From: Hyphomicrobiales bacterium
GTDB lineage: Bacteria > Pseudomonadota > Alphaproteobacteria > Rhizobiales > Rhizobiaceae
Assembly (NCBI GenBank): GCA_017305935.1
Contig: JAFKJU010000035.1
Coordinates: forward strand, 1-63,569
DNA length: 63,569 nucleotides
Reading direction: 5' to 3'
Shown here: positions 41,599 through 52,084 of the stretch, in pieces
How the letters are laid out: each line of letters starts with the position of its first letter
How positions within the stretch are numbered: the stretch's first letter is position 1
Program-made: the position numbers and the translations under genes
The notes under the pieces: model-generated
The model's input: only the letters and a program-made list of their open reading frames with translations
Database searches by the model: none
Told to the model about the DNA's origin: nothing

Positions 41599-44555
41599 GC
41601 GCGTTTCGTCTCAGCCATGGCGGGTTGGTGGATCGCAGCCGCGGCATCGGCTTCCGTTTCGACGGCGATGACTTGCGCGGCTATGAGGGCGATACGCTGG
41701 CCTCGGCGCTGCTCGCCAGCGACCGGCTGCTGGTCGGCCGCTCGTTCAAGTATCACCGCCCGCGCGGCATCGTCACCGCAGGCTCGGCTGAGCCGAATGC
41801 GCTGCTGACCATCGGCACGGGCGCGCGCAGCGAAGCCAATACCCGCGCCACCGTGCAGGAACTCTATGACGGGCTGGTGGCGAAGAGCCAGAACCGCTGG
41901 CCGTCGCTGAAGCACGATTTTGGCGCGATTAACGGCTTGCTGTCCCCCTTCCTCGGGGCGGGTTTCTACTACAAGACCTTCATGTGGCCCGCCGCTTTCT
42001 GGGAAAAGGTGTATGAGCCGATGATCCGCCGCGCCGCTGGTCTCGGCCGGGCGGTGATGGAGGCGGACCCGGATCGTTACGAGAAGGCATGGGCGCATTG
42101 CGACCTGCTGGTGATCGGCGCCGGTCCCGCCGGCTTGATGGCGGCGCTGACCGCCGCCCGCGCCGGCGCCCGCGTCATCCTCGCCGACGAAGGGTTCCGG
42201 CTCGGTGGCTCGCTGCTGTCGGAGCGCGTCTCCATCGGCAATGCCGCCGCTGCCGATTTCGTACGCGATGTGCTGCAGGAACTGGCGAGCCTCGACACTG
42301 TGACGCTGATGCCGCGCACTACCGTTTTCGGCTGGTATGACGACAACGTTTTTGGCGCGGTCGAGAAAGTCCAGAAACATCTGGCCAGTCCCTCGCCGGA
42401 TCTGCCGGTCGAACGCTTGTGGCGCATCGCCGCCAAGGCCGCGATCCTCGCCTCCGGTGCCGAGGAGCGGCCGCTGGTCTTCGGCGGCAACGACCGGCCG
42501 GGCGTGATGATGGCGAGTGCGGCGCGCACCTATCTCAACCGTTTCGGTGTCGGCGCCGGCCGCAAGGTTGCCGTCTTCACCAATGGCGGCAGCGGTTATC
42601 AGGCCGCGCGCGACCTGGCATCCCAAGGAGCCGAGATCGCCGCCATCATCGACGGCCGTGCCTCCGCCGGCGAGGCCATGCCGGCAGGAACCCGCATGAT
42701 CGTCAATGCCGGCGTGACAAAGACGCTTGGACGCCACCGCATCGAGGGGCTGGTGGTCGAGCGTTCGGGGCATGAGGAAACCATCGACTGCGACGCGCTG
42801 CTGATGTCCGGCGGATGGTCGCCGGTCATCCATCTTGCCTGCCAGCGCGGGGCGAAGCCGGTCTGGTCGGAGGAATTGCAAGCCTTCGTCGCACCGGATG
42901 TCGGGCCACGCCTGTGGCTTGCCGGCTCGGCCGCCGGTCTCTCCGGGATCGGCGATTGCCTGCGCGACGGTTCGGCCAAGGCGCTGGACTGTCTGGCCGC
43001 GCTCGGAAAACCCGGTTCGGCGCCGGAGATGCCCGAGGTCGAAGGCGAATACGACGCCGGTTTCGCGCCGCTCTGGTATGTACCGGGGGCCAGGGACAAG
43101 GCCTTCGTCGATTTCCAGAACGACGTGCATGTCAGGGATCTCAGCCTCGCCCAGCGCGAGGGGTTTGGCCATATCGAGCACACCAAGCGTTACACGACGT
43201 TAGGTATGGCGACCGATCAGGGCAAGCTCGGCAATGTCAATACGGTCGGCATCGTCGCCGGCATGAGGGGCGTCAGCCCGGCCGAGATCGGCACCACCAC
43301 CTTCCGGCCTTTCTATACCCCCGTCTCCTTCGGCGCGATGGCGGGTACGGCGCGCGCCGAACGCGCCCGCCCGACCCGCACCTCGCCGCTGCATGGCTGG
43401 GCGAAGAAGAACGGCGCGCAGTTCGTCGATGCCGGCCTTTGGTTCCGCTCCGCCTGGTTCCCGCAATCGGGCGAAAAGGGCTGGCGGCAGAGCGTTGACC
43501 GCGAAGTGCTGGCGGTGCGCGCCAATGTCGGCCTCTGCGATGTCTCGACGCTCGGCAAGATCGAGGTCTTCGGCAGGGATGCCGCCGAATTCCTGAACCG
43601 CGTCTATTCCAACGCCATGCTGAAGCTGCCGGTCGGGCGCGCCCGCTACGGGCTGATGCTGCGCGAGGACGGCATGGTCTATGACGACGGCACAGTCAGC
43701 CGTTTCGCCGAGGATCATTTCCTGATCACCACCACCACGGCCTATGCCACTGAGGCCATGGCGCATCTGGAATTCTGCGCCCAGGCATTGTGGCCGAACC
43801 TCGACGTGCGTTTCGTTTCCGTCTCCGATCAATGGGCGCAGATGTCGCTGGTCGGGCCGAAGGCGCGCCTCGTGCTGGAAAAGATCGTCGAGGACGACGT
43901 ATCCAATGCAGCCTTCCCCTTCCTCGCCGCCCGGGCGGTGACGCTGAAGGGCGGGCTGAAGGCGCGGCTGTTCCGCATCTCCTTCTCCGGCGAGCTTGCC
44001 TATGAGCTGGCGGTGCCGGCCAATTATGGCGAGGCGGTCGCCGATGTGCTGATGGAGGCCGGCCGCCCGCACGATATCTGCCCCTATGGCGTCGAGGCGC
44101 TGAACGTCATGCGCATCGAGAAGGGCCATGTGACGCATGCGGAAATCGACGGCCGCACCACGCCGGACGATCTCGGCCTCGGAAAAATGTTTGCCGCCTC
44201 CAAGCCGGATTTCATCGGCAAGCGCCTGTCAAGCCGTTTCGGTCTCACTGCCGCCGACCGGCTGCAACTGGTCGGCCTCAGGCCCGTCGACAAGGCGAAG
44301 GAATTGACGGCCGGCGCGCATCTGCTGAAGGAAGGTGCAAAACCCTCGATGGCCAACGATCAGGGCCATGTGACGTCGGTCTGCTTCTCGCCGGTGCTCG
44401 GCCGCTCGATTGGCTTGGCGCTGCTCAAATCCGGGCGCGAGCGCTACGGCGAGAAGATCGTCGTCTGGGACAAGCTGCGCGGCCATGACGAGATCGTCGC
44501 CGAGGTCTGCTCGCCCGTCTTCGTCGATCCCGAAAACAGCAAGCTGCATCAGTAA
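41595..44555 (+). CDS. soxA: Sarcosine oxidase alpha subunit
   Basis: A 986-residue subunit. Its N-terminus has the 2Fe-2S-like fold without the cluster (FRFDGDDLRGYEGDTLASAL, FKYHRPRGIVTAGSAEPNAL). The NAD/FAD domain carries LLVIGAGPAGLMAALTAARA (about residue 170). The C-terminal 380 residues form a GcvT-like folate-binding domain (GLCDVSTLGKIEVFGRDAAE, GVEALNVMRIEKGHVTHAEI). AAGGAAAGAAGC precedes the ATG. It binds NAD and tetrahydrofolate and channels formaldehyde to folate. Confidence 0.95.
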   Translation: MSAFRLSHGGLVDRSRGIGFRFDGDDLRGYEGDTLASALLASDRLLVGRSFKYHRPRGIVTAGSAEPNALLTIGTGARSEANTRATVQELYDGLVAKSQNRWPSLKHDFGAINGLLSPFLGAGFYYKTFMWPAAFWEKVYEPMIRRAAGLGRAVMEADPDRYEKAWAHCDLLVIGAGPAGLMAALTAARAGARVILADEGFRLGGSLLSERVSIGNAAAADFVRDVLQELASLDTVTLMPRTTVFGWYDDNVFGAVEKVQKHLASPSPDLPVERLWRIAAKAAILASGAEERPLVFGGNDRPGVMMASAARTYLNRFGVGAGRKVAVFTNGGSGYQAARDLASQGAEIAAIIDGRASAGEAMPAGTRMIVNAGVTKTLGRHRIEGLVVERSGHEETIDCDALLMSGGWSPVIHLACQRGAKPVWSEELQAFVAPDVGPRLWLAGSAAGLSGIGDCLRDGSAKALDCLAALGKPGSAPEMPEVEGEYDAGFAPLWYVPGARDKAFVDFQNDVHVRDLSLAQREGFGHIEHTKRYTTLGMATDQGKLGNVNTVGIVAGMRGVSPAEIGTTTFRPFYTPVSFGAMAGTARAERARPTRTSPLHGWAKKNGAQFVDAGLWFRSAWFPQSGEKGWRQSVDREVLAVRANVGLCDVSTLGKIEVFGRDAAEFLNRVYSNAMLKLPVGRARYGLMLREDGMVYDDGTVSRFAEDHFLITTTTAYATEAMAHLEFCAQALWPNLDVRFVSVSDQWAQMSLVGPKARLVLEKIVEDDVSNAAFPFLAARAVTLKGGLKARLFRISFSGELAYELAVPANYGEAVADVLMEAGRPHDICPYGVEALNVMRIEKGHVTHAEIDGRTTPDDLGLGKMFAASKPDFIGKRLSSRFGLTAADRLQLVGLRPVDKAKELTAGAHLLKEGAKPSMANDQGHVTSVCFSPVLGRSIGLALLKSGRERYGEKIVVWDKLRGHDEIVAEVCSPVFVDPENSKLHQ

Positions 44556-44567
44556 AGGACGGGCCTC

Positions 44568-45107
44568 ATGAGCTTTATGCCGCGTCATATTCTGGAAGAG
44601 CGCATCGGCGATTTCGGCCGGCCCGTGCATGCCGATCACCTGACGGTGCTGCGCCGTCCGGCCATCGCCTCGGTGCTGGCCGGTGGACCGGTGGAGGCAC
44701 TGTCGGGCATGGCCGAAGTGAGCTTGCGCCCGGTCGGGCCGGGGCAGTGGCTGGCGGTGTCGCAGAGCCTGCCGGGGTCGCTGCTGGCCGAATCCCTCGC
44801 CGCAGCGCTGGCCGGGCTGGGCGCGCATGTGGTCGACCAGAGCGACGGCTTCGTGCTGATGCACATCGCCGGGCCGAACGTCCGCCGTATCCTGGCGAAA
44901 TGCATCGCGGTCGATTTGCATGGGGATGTTTTCGCAATTGGACAGGCGGCGGCGATGATGTGCTGCCATGTGGCGGCGAATGTGGCGCGCGTCGGGGCGG
45001 ATGCCTTCGAGATCGCCGTGCCGCGCTCCTATGCCGACGACGTCTTCGAGGAGATCGTCGAAATGGGCCGCGAATTCTCGCTGACCAGCGCCTTCGACGA
45101 CGCGTGA
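44568..45107 (+). CDS. soxG: Sarcosine oxidase gamma subunit
   Basis: A 179-residue subunit with a GcvT/YgfZ-like fold. It has LRPVGPGQWLAVSQSLPGSL, SDGFVLMHIAGPNVRRILAK and CVxxDLH-like KCIAVDLHGDVF, ending in the EIVEMGREF segment. It is the last gene of the soxBDAG operon, 12 bp after soxA. Confidence 0.9.
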   Translation: MSFMPRHILEERIGDFGRPVHADHLTVLRRPAIASVLAGGPVEALSGMAEVSLRPVGPGQWLAVSQSLPGSLLAESLAAALAGLGAHVVDQSDGFVLMHIAGPNVRRILAKCIAVDLHGDVFAIGQAAAMMCCHVAANVARVGADAFEIAVPRSYADDVFEEIVEMGREFSLTSAFDDA

Positions 45108-45259
45108 CGCGCGCCGGACATGGAATGTGTTGCAAGCGACATTTCGCTTCGCAGGCCGGACTTTTGAGCCCGGAAAAATCGCATTAGGTTTCTGATCTCC
45201 GGAACGTCCCGCATGGGCGCGCCGGTCCCGTTTCCTCGCGCCGTTTCGGAGAATCCCAC

Positions 45260-47686
45260 ATGAAAAGCCATGCCAAGGTCGTCGTCATCGGTGGTGGCGT
45301 CGTCGGCTGTTCCGTTCTCTATCATCTGACGAAATTCGGCTGGACCGATGTCGTGTTGCTGGAGCGCTCCGAATTGACCTCCGGCTCGACCTGGCATGCC
45401 GCCGGCGGCATGCACACCATCAACGGCGATCCGAACGTCGCCAAGCTGCAGAAATACACCGTCGACCTCTACAAGGAGATCGAGGACTATTCCGGCCAGG
45501 ATATCGGCCTGCACATGACCTCGGGCCTGATGCTGGCGGCCACCAGCGAGCGCTTCGACTGGATGAAATCGCTGCTCGCCAAGGGCAAATATGCCGGCGG
45601 CGAGGCGGTGCTGATCTCCGCCCGCGAGGCGCATGAGATGATGCCGCTGCTCGATCCCGACCAGTTCGTCGGCGCGGTTTTCGATCCGCATGAGGGCCAT
45701 CTCGATCCCTACGGCACCACCCATGCCTATGCCAGGTCGGCGAAGAAGAACGGCGCCGAGATCGAGCTGCACACCAAGGTCGAGGATCTCGTCCAGCTTG
45801 AGGACGGCACCTGGCGGGTGATCACCGACAAGGGCGAGATTCGCGCCGAGCATGTCGTCAATGCCGCCGGCCTCTGGGCGCGTGAAGTCGGGCGCATGGT
45901 CGGGCTGGAACTGCCGGTTCTCGCCATGGAGCACATGTACCTGATCACCGAGGACATGCCCGAGGTCATCGACTTCAACCGGACGACCGGCAAGGAATTG
46001 ATGCATTGCGTCGATTTCGACGGCGAGATCTATATCCGCCAGGAACGCAACGGCATGCTGATGGGCACCTATGAAAAGGACTGCCGCCCGTGGTCGCCGA
46101 TCACCACGCCCTGGGATTTCGGCCATGAACTGCTGGCCGAGGATATCGAGCGCATTACCGGCGAGCTGGAAGTCGGCTTCCGCCATTTCCCGGCCTTCAA
46201 CAAGGCCGGCATCCGCCGCATCATCAACGGCCCCTTCACCTTCTCGCCGGATGGCAATCCGCTGGTCGGGCCGGTGCGCGGCATGACCAATTTCTGGTCG
46301 GCCTGCGCCGTCATGGCCGGCTTTTCGCAGGGCGGCGGCGTCGGGCTGGCGCTCGCCAACTGGATGATCCATGGCGATCCCGGTTTCGACGTCTTCGCCA
46401 TGGATGTCTGCCGCTACGGCGATTATGCGACGCTCGCCTATACCAATGCCAAGGTGCGCGAAAACTATTCGCGCCGCTTCTCGATCCGCTATCCGAACGA
46501 GGAACTGCCCGGCGCCCGCCCGCTGCTGACCACGCCGATCTACGACCGGCTGAAGGAGGCCGGCGCGGTGTTCGGCGCCTCCTACGGGCTGGAAAGCCCG
46601 CTGTGGTTCTCGCCGGATGGCGCGACGGATAAATTCTCCTGGCGGCGCTCGACGGATTTCGAGGCGGTCGGCGCGGAAGCGAAAGCCGTGCGCGACAGCG
46701 TCGGCCTGATGGAAACCTCCGGCTTCGCCAAATACAAGGTCAGCGGCCCAAGCGCGGAAACCTGGCTCGACCGGCTGCTCGCCGCCCGCATTCCCGCCAT
46801 CGGCCGCATGGTGCTGGCGCCGATGCTGAAGGACGACGGCAAGCTGATCGGCGACTTTACGCTTGCCAAGCTCGGGGAAGGGGACTTCCTCGTCATCGGC
46901 TCCGGCATCGCCGAGGATTATCACATGCGCTGGTTCGAGCAGCATCTGCCGGCCGACGGTTCGGTGACCGTCGAACCGCTCAATCTCGGCCTCGTCGGCC
47001 TGTCGGTCGCCGGCCCGAAGGCGCGGGAGGTGATGCAGAAACTCACCCATCTCGACCTCTCGGACGCCGCATTCAAGTTCATGGATATCCGTCGCATGGA
47101 TCTCGGCATGGCGAAGACCATCGTCGGACGCGTCTCCTATACCGGCGATCTCGGCTATGAAATCTGGATGAAGCCGGAATATCAGCGCTATGTCTTCAAC
47201 ACGCTGATGGAGGCAGGCCAGGAATTCGGCATCCGCCTGTTCGGACTTCGCGCCCTGAATGCGCTGCGCCTCGACAAGTCTTTCGGAAGCTGGTCGCGCG
47301 AGTACCGCCCACTCTACGGTCCGCTGGAAGCCGGGCTCTCGCGCTTCGTGGCGCTGGACAAGCCGGCCGATTTCATCGGCAAACAGGCGGCGATCGCCGA
47401 AAAAGCTTCCGGTGGAACGCTGCGCCTGCGCACCTTCGTCATCGACGCAAAGGACGCCGACGTCATCGGCGACGAGCCGATCTCGTTCAATGGCGAAGTG
47501 CGCGGCTGGGTGACGTCGGGCGGCTATGCCCATGCCTCCGGCGTCTCGGTGGCGCTGGGTTACGTGCCGAAGGAGATCGCCGACGAGATCGACGGCTGGA
47601 GCATCGAGCTGCTCGGCGAGATGCTGCCGGCGCGGCGCCAACCAGTCGCGCTGTTCGATGCCAACGGTTCGCGCATGCGCGCCTGA
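45260..47686 (+). CDS. Dimethylglycine/sarcosine dehydrogenase-like FAD and folate enzyme
   Basis: An 808-residue fusion of a DAO-type FAD domain (residues 8-25, VVVIGGGVVGCSVLYHLTKF; LLERSELTSGSTWHAAGG, where the His holds flavin covalently in relatives) and a GcvT-type folate domain (about 430-800; GLMETSGFAKYKVSGPSAET, RVSYTGDLGYEIWM). The family includes dimethylglycine dehydrogenase and sarcosine dehydrogenase. Position after soxBDAG suggests demethylation of dimethylglycine from glycine betaine to sarcosine. The precise substrate cannot be decided by sequence. Confidence 0.83.
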   Translation: MKSHAKVVVIGGGVVGCSVLYHLTKFGWTDVVLLERSELTSGSTWHAAGGMHTINGDPNVAKLQKYTVDLYKEIEDYSGQDIGLHMTSGLMLAATSERFDWMKSLLAKGKYAGGEAVLISAREAHEMMPLLDPDQFVGAVFDPHEGHLDPYGTTHAYARSAKKNGAEIELHTKVEDLVQLEDGTWRVITDKGEIRAEHVVNAAGLWAREVGRMVGLELPVLAMEHMYLITEDMPEVIDFNRTTGKELMHCVDFDGEIYIRQERNGMLMGTYEKDCRPWSPITTPWDFGHELLAEDIERITGELEVGFRHFPAFNKAGIRRIINGPFTFSPDGNPLVGPVRGMTNFWSACAVMAGFSQGGGVGLALANWMIHGDPGFDVFAMDVCRYGDYATLAYTNAKVRENYSRRFSIRYPNEELPGARPLLTTPIYDRLKEAGAVFGASYGLESPLWFSPDGATDKFSWRRSTDFEAVGAEAKAVRDSVGLMETSGFAKYKVSGPSAETWLDRLLAARIPAIGRMVLAPMLKDDGKLIGDFTLAKLGEGDFLVIGSGIAEDYHMRWFEQHLPADGSVTVEPLNLGLVGLSVAGPKAREVMQKLTHLDLSDAAFKFMDIRRMDLGMAKTIVGRVSYTGDLGYEIWMKPEYQRYVFNTLMEAGQEFGIRLFGLRALNALRLDKSFGSWSREYRPLYGPLEAGLSRFVALDKPADFIGKQAAIAEKASGGTLRLRTFVIDAKDADVIGDEPISFNGEVRGWVTSGGYAHASGVSVALGYVPKEIADEIDGWSIELLGEMLPARRQPVALFDANGSRMRA

Positions 47687-47711
47687 GCGGTTAATTCATT
47701 TTCGGATCTTC

Positions 47712-47750
47712 ATAAGGCGCCGCCGAGTCATCGCCGGCGCCTTATGTTTT
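47712..47750 (+). terminator. Terminator after the dimethylglycine-dehydrogenase-like gene
   Basis: ATAAGGCGCCG ... CGGCGCCTTATGTTTT with a loop of about 12 bases, 25 bp after the stop codon. Confidence 0.78.
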
Positions 47751-48000
47751 CGGTGTTCCGGCGCGGGGCGGATTAGACGAAAGTCGAAGCTGCGATGGCG
47801 CATTTTGAAACGCGCCATGTCGATTTGCGCCATCTTGCGCGAGGCTGTGCGCAAAGGCGCGTTTTCTCTTCGCTTGCCCGCTTTTAGGCTTCACATTTTC
47901 ATCGAAAGCGGTATGGATTTCAAAATACGATAATTCCCATAAGGGAAATTCATACAAGAGATGCGAGTAAAAACAAAAACCGCATCCAGGGGAAATGCAA
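47751..48000. promoter_or_regulatory. livH leader with three inverted repeats
   Basis: The region between the upstream terminator and livH. It holds ATGGCGC-N10-GCGCCAT at 47795-47818, TTTGCGC-N18-GCGCAAA at 47824-47855, and TTCCC-ATTAA-GGGAA at 47934-47948. The last is about 52 bp before livH, in an AT-rich stretch likely to hold the promoter. AGGGGAAA serves as the livH ribosome binding site. The binding proteins are unknown. Confidence 0.5.
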
Positions 48001-48902
48001 TGGAGTATTTTACGCAGCAGCTCATTAACGGGCTGACTCTCGGTTCCATCTATGGAATGGTGGCCATCGGCTATACGATGGTTTACGGTATCATCGGCAT
48101 GATCAATTTCGCCCATGGCGATATCTTCATGCTCGGCGGCTTCGCCGCGTTGATCGTCTACCTCATCCTCACGGGTCTGTTTGCCGGCGTGCCGGTGGTC
48201 GTGGCATTGCTGGTGATGCTGATCATAGCGATGCTTATGGCGGGATTGTGGAACTGGACCATCGAAAAAGTGGCCTATCGCCCGCTGCGCGGCTCGTTCC
48301 GCCTGGCGCCGCTGATCACTGCCATCGGCATGTCGATCGCGCTGTCGAACTTCATCCAGGTGACGCAAGGTCCGCGCAACAAGCCGATCCCGCCGCTGGT
48401 TTCCACGGTCTATAACGTCTTCGGCCTGTCGATTTCGCTGAAGCAGGTGATCATCATCGTCATCACCGTCGTGCTCCTGTCGGTCTTCTGGTACATCGTG
48501 CATCGCACGCCGCTGGGACGCGCTCAGCGGGCGACCGAACAGGATCGCAAGATGGCGGCGCTGCTCGGCGTCGACGTCGACCGCACCATCTCCGTCACCT
48601 TCATCATGGGCGCGGCGCTCGCGGCGGTCGCCGGCACCATGTACCTGATGTATTACGGCGTCGTCACCTTCACGGATGGCTTTATTCCCGGCGTCAAGGC
48701 TTTCACGGCGGCCGTTCTCGGCGGCATCGGCTCGCTGCCGGGCGCCGTTCTCGGCGGTCTGCTGATCGGCCTGATCGAATCGCTGTGGTCTGCCTATTTC
48801 TCCATCGCCTACAAGGATGTGGCGACGTTCTCGATCCTGGCGATCGTGCTGATCTTCAAGCCGTCCGGCATCCTCGGGCGTCCGGAAGTCGAGAAGGTCT
48901 GA
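48001..48902 (+). CDS. livH: Branched-chain amino-acid ABC transporter permease LivH
   Basis: A 300-residue permease with eight or so helices. It has the typical start [37 protein letters not shown] and [20 protein letters not shown] near the coupling region. AGGGGAAATGCA precedes the ATG. It heads the livHMGF operon and forms a heterodimer with LivM. Confidence 0.93.
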
Positions 48903-48906
48903 ACCC

Positions 48907-50460
48907 ATGGCAAATACGATGTCCAATCAAGACAACGCCGCCGGGAACCTGACGGCGCGGGCTTTCCGCGAGGCCTTTTATGCCGGCGTGATCGCGCTCG
49001 GCCTGTTCGTTCTGTTCATCGGTCTGAAGACCGACCAGAACATCCACAACGAGCTGGTGCTGGTGCAGCGCTGGGGACTGCTGGCGATCTTCGTGATCCT
49101 CGCCATGATCGGCCGCTTCGTCATGGTCGCCTATATCCAGCCGATGATGGCCTCGCGCAAGGCGATCCAGGCGGCCGAGGGCGAGGCCGACAGCATTGCC
49201 TCGAGCTTCTTCCGCCTGCCGTTCGTCGCTATCGCGCTGGTGCTGGCGGTCGCTCTGCCTTTCCTCGGCGCCTCGCTGTCGCCGACCGGGGCGGCCTATG
49301 TGACGATCCTGCGCGGTGCGGCGATCATCTATGTGCTGGCGGCGGTTTTCTATCTGTTCCGGCCGTTCATCCAGGCGCATTTCGCCAAGCTCGCCATCGT
49401 GGCGCTGCTGCTCTATCCTATCGTCATGGTCGCGATCTTCGGGGCGCAGGGCTCGCTGAAATGGGTCGATAACTTCGGCATCCAGATCCTCATCTACGTG
49501 ATGCTTGCCTGGGGCCTGAACATCGTCGTCGGCCTCGCCGGCCTGCTCGATCTCGGTTATGTCGCCTTCTACGCGGTCGGCGCCTATTCCTATGCGCTGC
49601 TGTCGGACAAGTTCGGACTGTCCTTCTGGATCCTGCTGCCGATGGCCGGCATTCTCGCCGCCTTCTGGGGCATGATCCTCGGCTTCCCCGTGCTGCGCCT
49701 GCGTGGCGATTACCTCGCCATCGTGACGCTGGCCTTCGGGGAAATCATCCGCCTCGTGCTGCTCAACTGGACCGAGGTCACCAAGGGCTCGGCCGGTATT
49801 TCCGGCGTCGCCAAGGCTTCCGTCTTCGGCATCTGGTCCTTCGACGTCTCGGCGCCGAATAATTTCGCCAAGGCCTTCGGCCTGCCGATGTCCTCCGCCT
49901 ACTACAAGATCTTCCTGTTCTACCTGATCCTGGCGCTGGCGCTCTTGACGGCCTTCGTCACCATCCGCCTGCGGCGCATGCCGATCGGGCGCGCCTGGGA
50001 AGCGTTGCGCGAGGACGAGATCGCCTGCCGCTCGCTTGGCATCAACACGGTGACCACCAAGCTCACGGCCTTTGCCACGGGTGCGATGTTCGGCGGTTTC
50101 GCCGGCTCCTTCTTCGCCGCCCGCCAGGGTTTCGTCTCGCCCGAATCCTTCGTCTTCCTCGAATCGGCCGTGATCCTCGCCATCGTGGTTCTCGGCGGCA
50201 TGGGCTCGCTGGTCGGCATCGCCATTGCGGCGGCCGTCATGGTCGGCGGCACGGAAATCCTGCGCGAGCTGGAATTCCTGAAAAATATCTTCGGCGAGGA
50301 TTTCACGCCGGAACTCTATCGCATGCTGCTGTTCGGCATCGCCATGGTGGTGGTGATGGTCTGGAAACCGCGCGGCTTCGTCGGAAGCCGTGAGCCGACC
50401 GCCTTCCTGAGGGAGCGCAAGGTGGTCTCCGGCAGCTTTACCAAGGAAGGGCACGGCTGA
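48907..50460 (+). CDS. livM: Branched-chain amino-acid ABC transporter permease LivM
   Basis: A 517-residue permease, longer than usual because of an N-terminal extension of about 180 residues with extra membrane segments ([28 protein letters not shown]). The core has [59 protein letters not shown] and [20 protein letters not shown]. It is 4 bp after livH and overlaps livG by one base. Confidence 0.93.
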   Translation: MANTMSNQDNAAGNLTARAFREAFYAGVIALGLFVLFIGLKTDQNIHNELVLVQRWGLLAIFVILAMIGRFVMVAYIQPMMASRKAIQAAEGEADSIASSFFRLPFVAIALVLAVALPFLGASLSPTGAAYVTILRGAAIIYVLAAVFYLFRPFIQAHFAKLAIVALLLYPIVMVAIFGAQGSLKWVDNFGIQILIYVMLAWGLNIVVGLAGLLDLGYVAFYAVGAYSYALLSDKFGLSFWILLPMAGILAAFWGMILGFPVLRLRGDYLAIVTLAFGEIIRLVLLNWTEVTKGSAGISGVAKASVFGIWSFDVSAPNNFAKAFGLPMSSAYYKIFLFYLILALALLTAFVTIRLRRMPIGRAWEALREDEIACRSLGINTVTTKLTAFATGAMFGGFAGSFFAARQGFVSPESFVFLESAVILAIVVLGGMGSLVGIAIAAAVMVGGTEILRELEFLKNIFGEDFTPELYRMLLFGIAMVVVMVWKPRGFVGSREPTAFLRERKVVSGSFTKEGHG

Positions 50461-51335
50461 TGTCCTCCGGAGCGAATGCGATGAACAACGATACGATCCT
50501 CAAGGTCGAACATCTGTCGATGCGCTTCGGCGGGCTGATGGCGATCAACGACTTCTCGTTCGAGGCCAAACGCGGCGACATCACCGCGTTGATCGGCCCG
50601 AACGGGGCAGGCAAGACCACCGTCTTCAACTGCATCACCGGCTTCTACAAGCCGACGATGGGCATGATCACGCTCAACCAGAAGTCCGGAAAGCAGTACC
50701 TTTTGGAGCGCCTGCCGGATTTCGAGATCACCAAATATGCAAAGGTGGCCCGCACCTTCCAGAACATCCGCCTGTTTTCCGGCCTCACGGTGCTGGAAAA
50801 CCTGCTGGTCGCCCAGCACAACAAGCTGATGCTGGCCTCGGGCTTCACCATCCTCGGCCTTCTCGGCCTGCCAGGCTACAAGAAGGCGGCGAAGGAAGCG
50901 ATCGAGCTCGCCAGCTTCTGGCTGGAAAAGGCCGACCTGATCGACCGCGCCGACGACCCGGCCGGTGATCTCTCCTACGGCGCCCAGCGCCGCCTGGAGA
51001 TCGCCCGCGCCATGTGCACCGGCCCGGAGCTGCTGTGCCTCGACGAGCCGGCCGCAGGCCTCAACCCGCGCGAATCGCTGGCGCTCAACGAGTTGTTGCG
51101 CGGCATTCGTGCCGATAGCGGCACCTCGCTGCTGCTCATCGAGCACGACATGTCGGTGGTCATGGAAATTTCCGACCACGTCGTGGTTCTCGAATACGGC
51201 CAGAAGATTTCGGATGGCACGCCCGAGCATGTGAAGAACGACCCCAAGGTCATCGCGGCCTATCTGGGTGTGGAAGACGATGAGGTTGAAGAGGTGATTT
51301 CCGAAGTCGAGTCCCTCGATGGAGGCGTGAACTGA
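50460..51335 (+). CDS. livG: Branched-chain amino-acid ABC transporter ATPase LivG
   Basis: A 291-residue ATPase. Walker A is GPNGAGKTT (about residue 45), then KVARTFQNIRLFSGLTVLEN, signature LSYGAQRRLEIARAM, Walker B LLCLDEPAAGLNP and the C-terminal ISDGTPEHVKNDPKVIAAYL. The ATG at 50460 sits on the livM stop; an internal ATG at 50481 (MNNDTILKVEHLS) is possible. Confidence 0.94.
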   Translation: MSSGANAMNNDTILKVEHLSMRFGGLMAINDFSFEAKRGDITALIGPNGAGKTTVFNCITGFYKPTMGMITLNQKSGKQYLLERLPDFEITKYAKVARTFQNIRLFSGLTVLENLLVAQHNKLMLASGFTILGLLGLPGYKKAAKEAIELASFWLEKADLIDRADDPAGDLSYGAQRRLEIARAMCTGPELLCLDEPAAGLNPRESLALNELLRGIRADSGTSLLLIEHDMSVVMEISDHVVVLEYGQKISDGTPEHVKNDPKVIAAYLGVEDDEVEEVISEVESLDGGVN

Positions 51336-52060
51336 TGGCCGAAACGCTTCTGAAAGTGCAGAACGTCGAGACGTTCTACGGCAATATCCGCGCGCTCGGC
51401 GGCGTCAGCGTCGAGGTCAACAAGGGCGAGATCGTCAGCCTGATCGGCGCCAACGGCGCCGGCAAGTCGACGCTGATGATGACCATCTGCGGCAGCCCGC
51501 AGGCGCGCCACGGCTCGGTCGTCTTCGAGGGCCGCGACATCACCAGGACGCCGACCCACGAAATCGCCCGGCTGCGCATCGCGCAATCGCCCGAGGGGCG
51601 GCGCATCTTCCCGCGCATGACGGTGTTCGAAAACCTGCAGATGGGCGCCGGCCTCGACAACCTCAAATATTTCAACGAGGACGTCGAAAAGATCTTCGCG
51701 CTGTTCCCGCGCCTCAAGGAGCGCCAGGCACAGCGCGGCGGCACGTTGTCGGGTGGCGAGCAGCAGATGCTGTCCATCGGGCGCGCCCTGATGGCGCGTC
51801 CGAAGCTGCTTTTGCTGGACGAGCCGTCGCTGGGTCTGGCGCCGCTGATCGTCAAGAGCATCTTCGAGGCGATCAAGAAGCTCAACAAGGAAGAGGGGCT
51901 CACCGTCTTCCTCGTCGAGCAGAACGCCTTTGCGGCGTTGAAACTCTCGGACCGCGCCTATGTGATGGTCAACGGACGGGTGACGATGAGCGGATCGGGC
52001 CAGGAATTGCTTGCCAATCCGGAAGTGCGCGCAGCCTATCTGGAGGGCGGCCGCCACTGA
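51335..52060 (+). CDS. livF: Branched-chain amino-acid ABC transporter ATPase LivF
   Basis: A 241-residue ATPase with [20 protein letters not shown], Walker [30 protein letters not shown], signature [19 protein letters not shown], Walker [14 protein letters not shown] and [20 protein letters not shown]. The ATG sits on the livG stop codon (TGATG). Confidence 0.95.
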   Translation: MAETLLKVQNVETFYGNIRALGGVSVEVNKGEIVSLIGANGAGKSTLMMTICGSPQARHGSVVFEGRDITRTPTHEIARLRIAQSPEGRRIFPRMTVFENLQMGAGLDNLKYFNEDVEKIFALFPRLKERQAQRGGTLSGGEQQMLSIGRALMARPKLLLLDEPSLGLAPLIVKSIFEAIKKLNKEEGLTVFLVEQNAFAALKLSDRAYVMVNGRVTMSGSGQELLANPEVRAAYLEGGRH

Positions 52061-52084
52061 AGGCGAGCCCGAGGGGATTTCATC

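Noticed and set aside
41439-43181. 580-codon minus-strand frame opposite soxD/soxA
   Set aside because: Antisense shadow; the plus-strand frame has strong sarcosine oxidase motifs.
45029-47641. 870-codon minus-strand frame opposite the dimethylglycine-dehydrogenase-like gene
   Set aside because: Despite its length it has the biased composition of an antisense frame (Asp/His/Arg/Gly runs) and no recognisable domain; the plus strand has clear FAD and GcvT motifs.
48856-50454. 532-codon minus-strand frame opposite livM
   Set aside because: Extreme Asp/His/Glu/Gln content mirrors hydrophobic codons of a membrane protein on the other strand.
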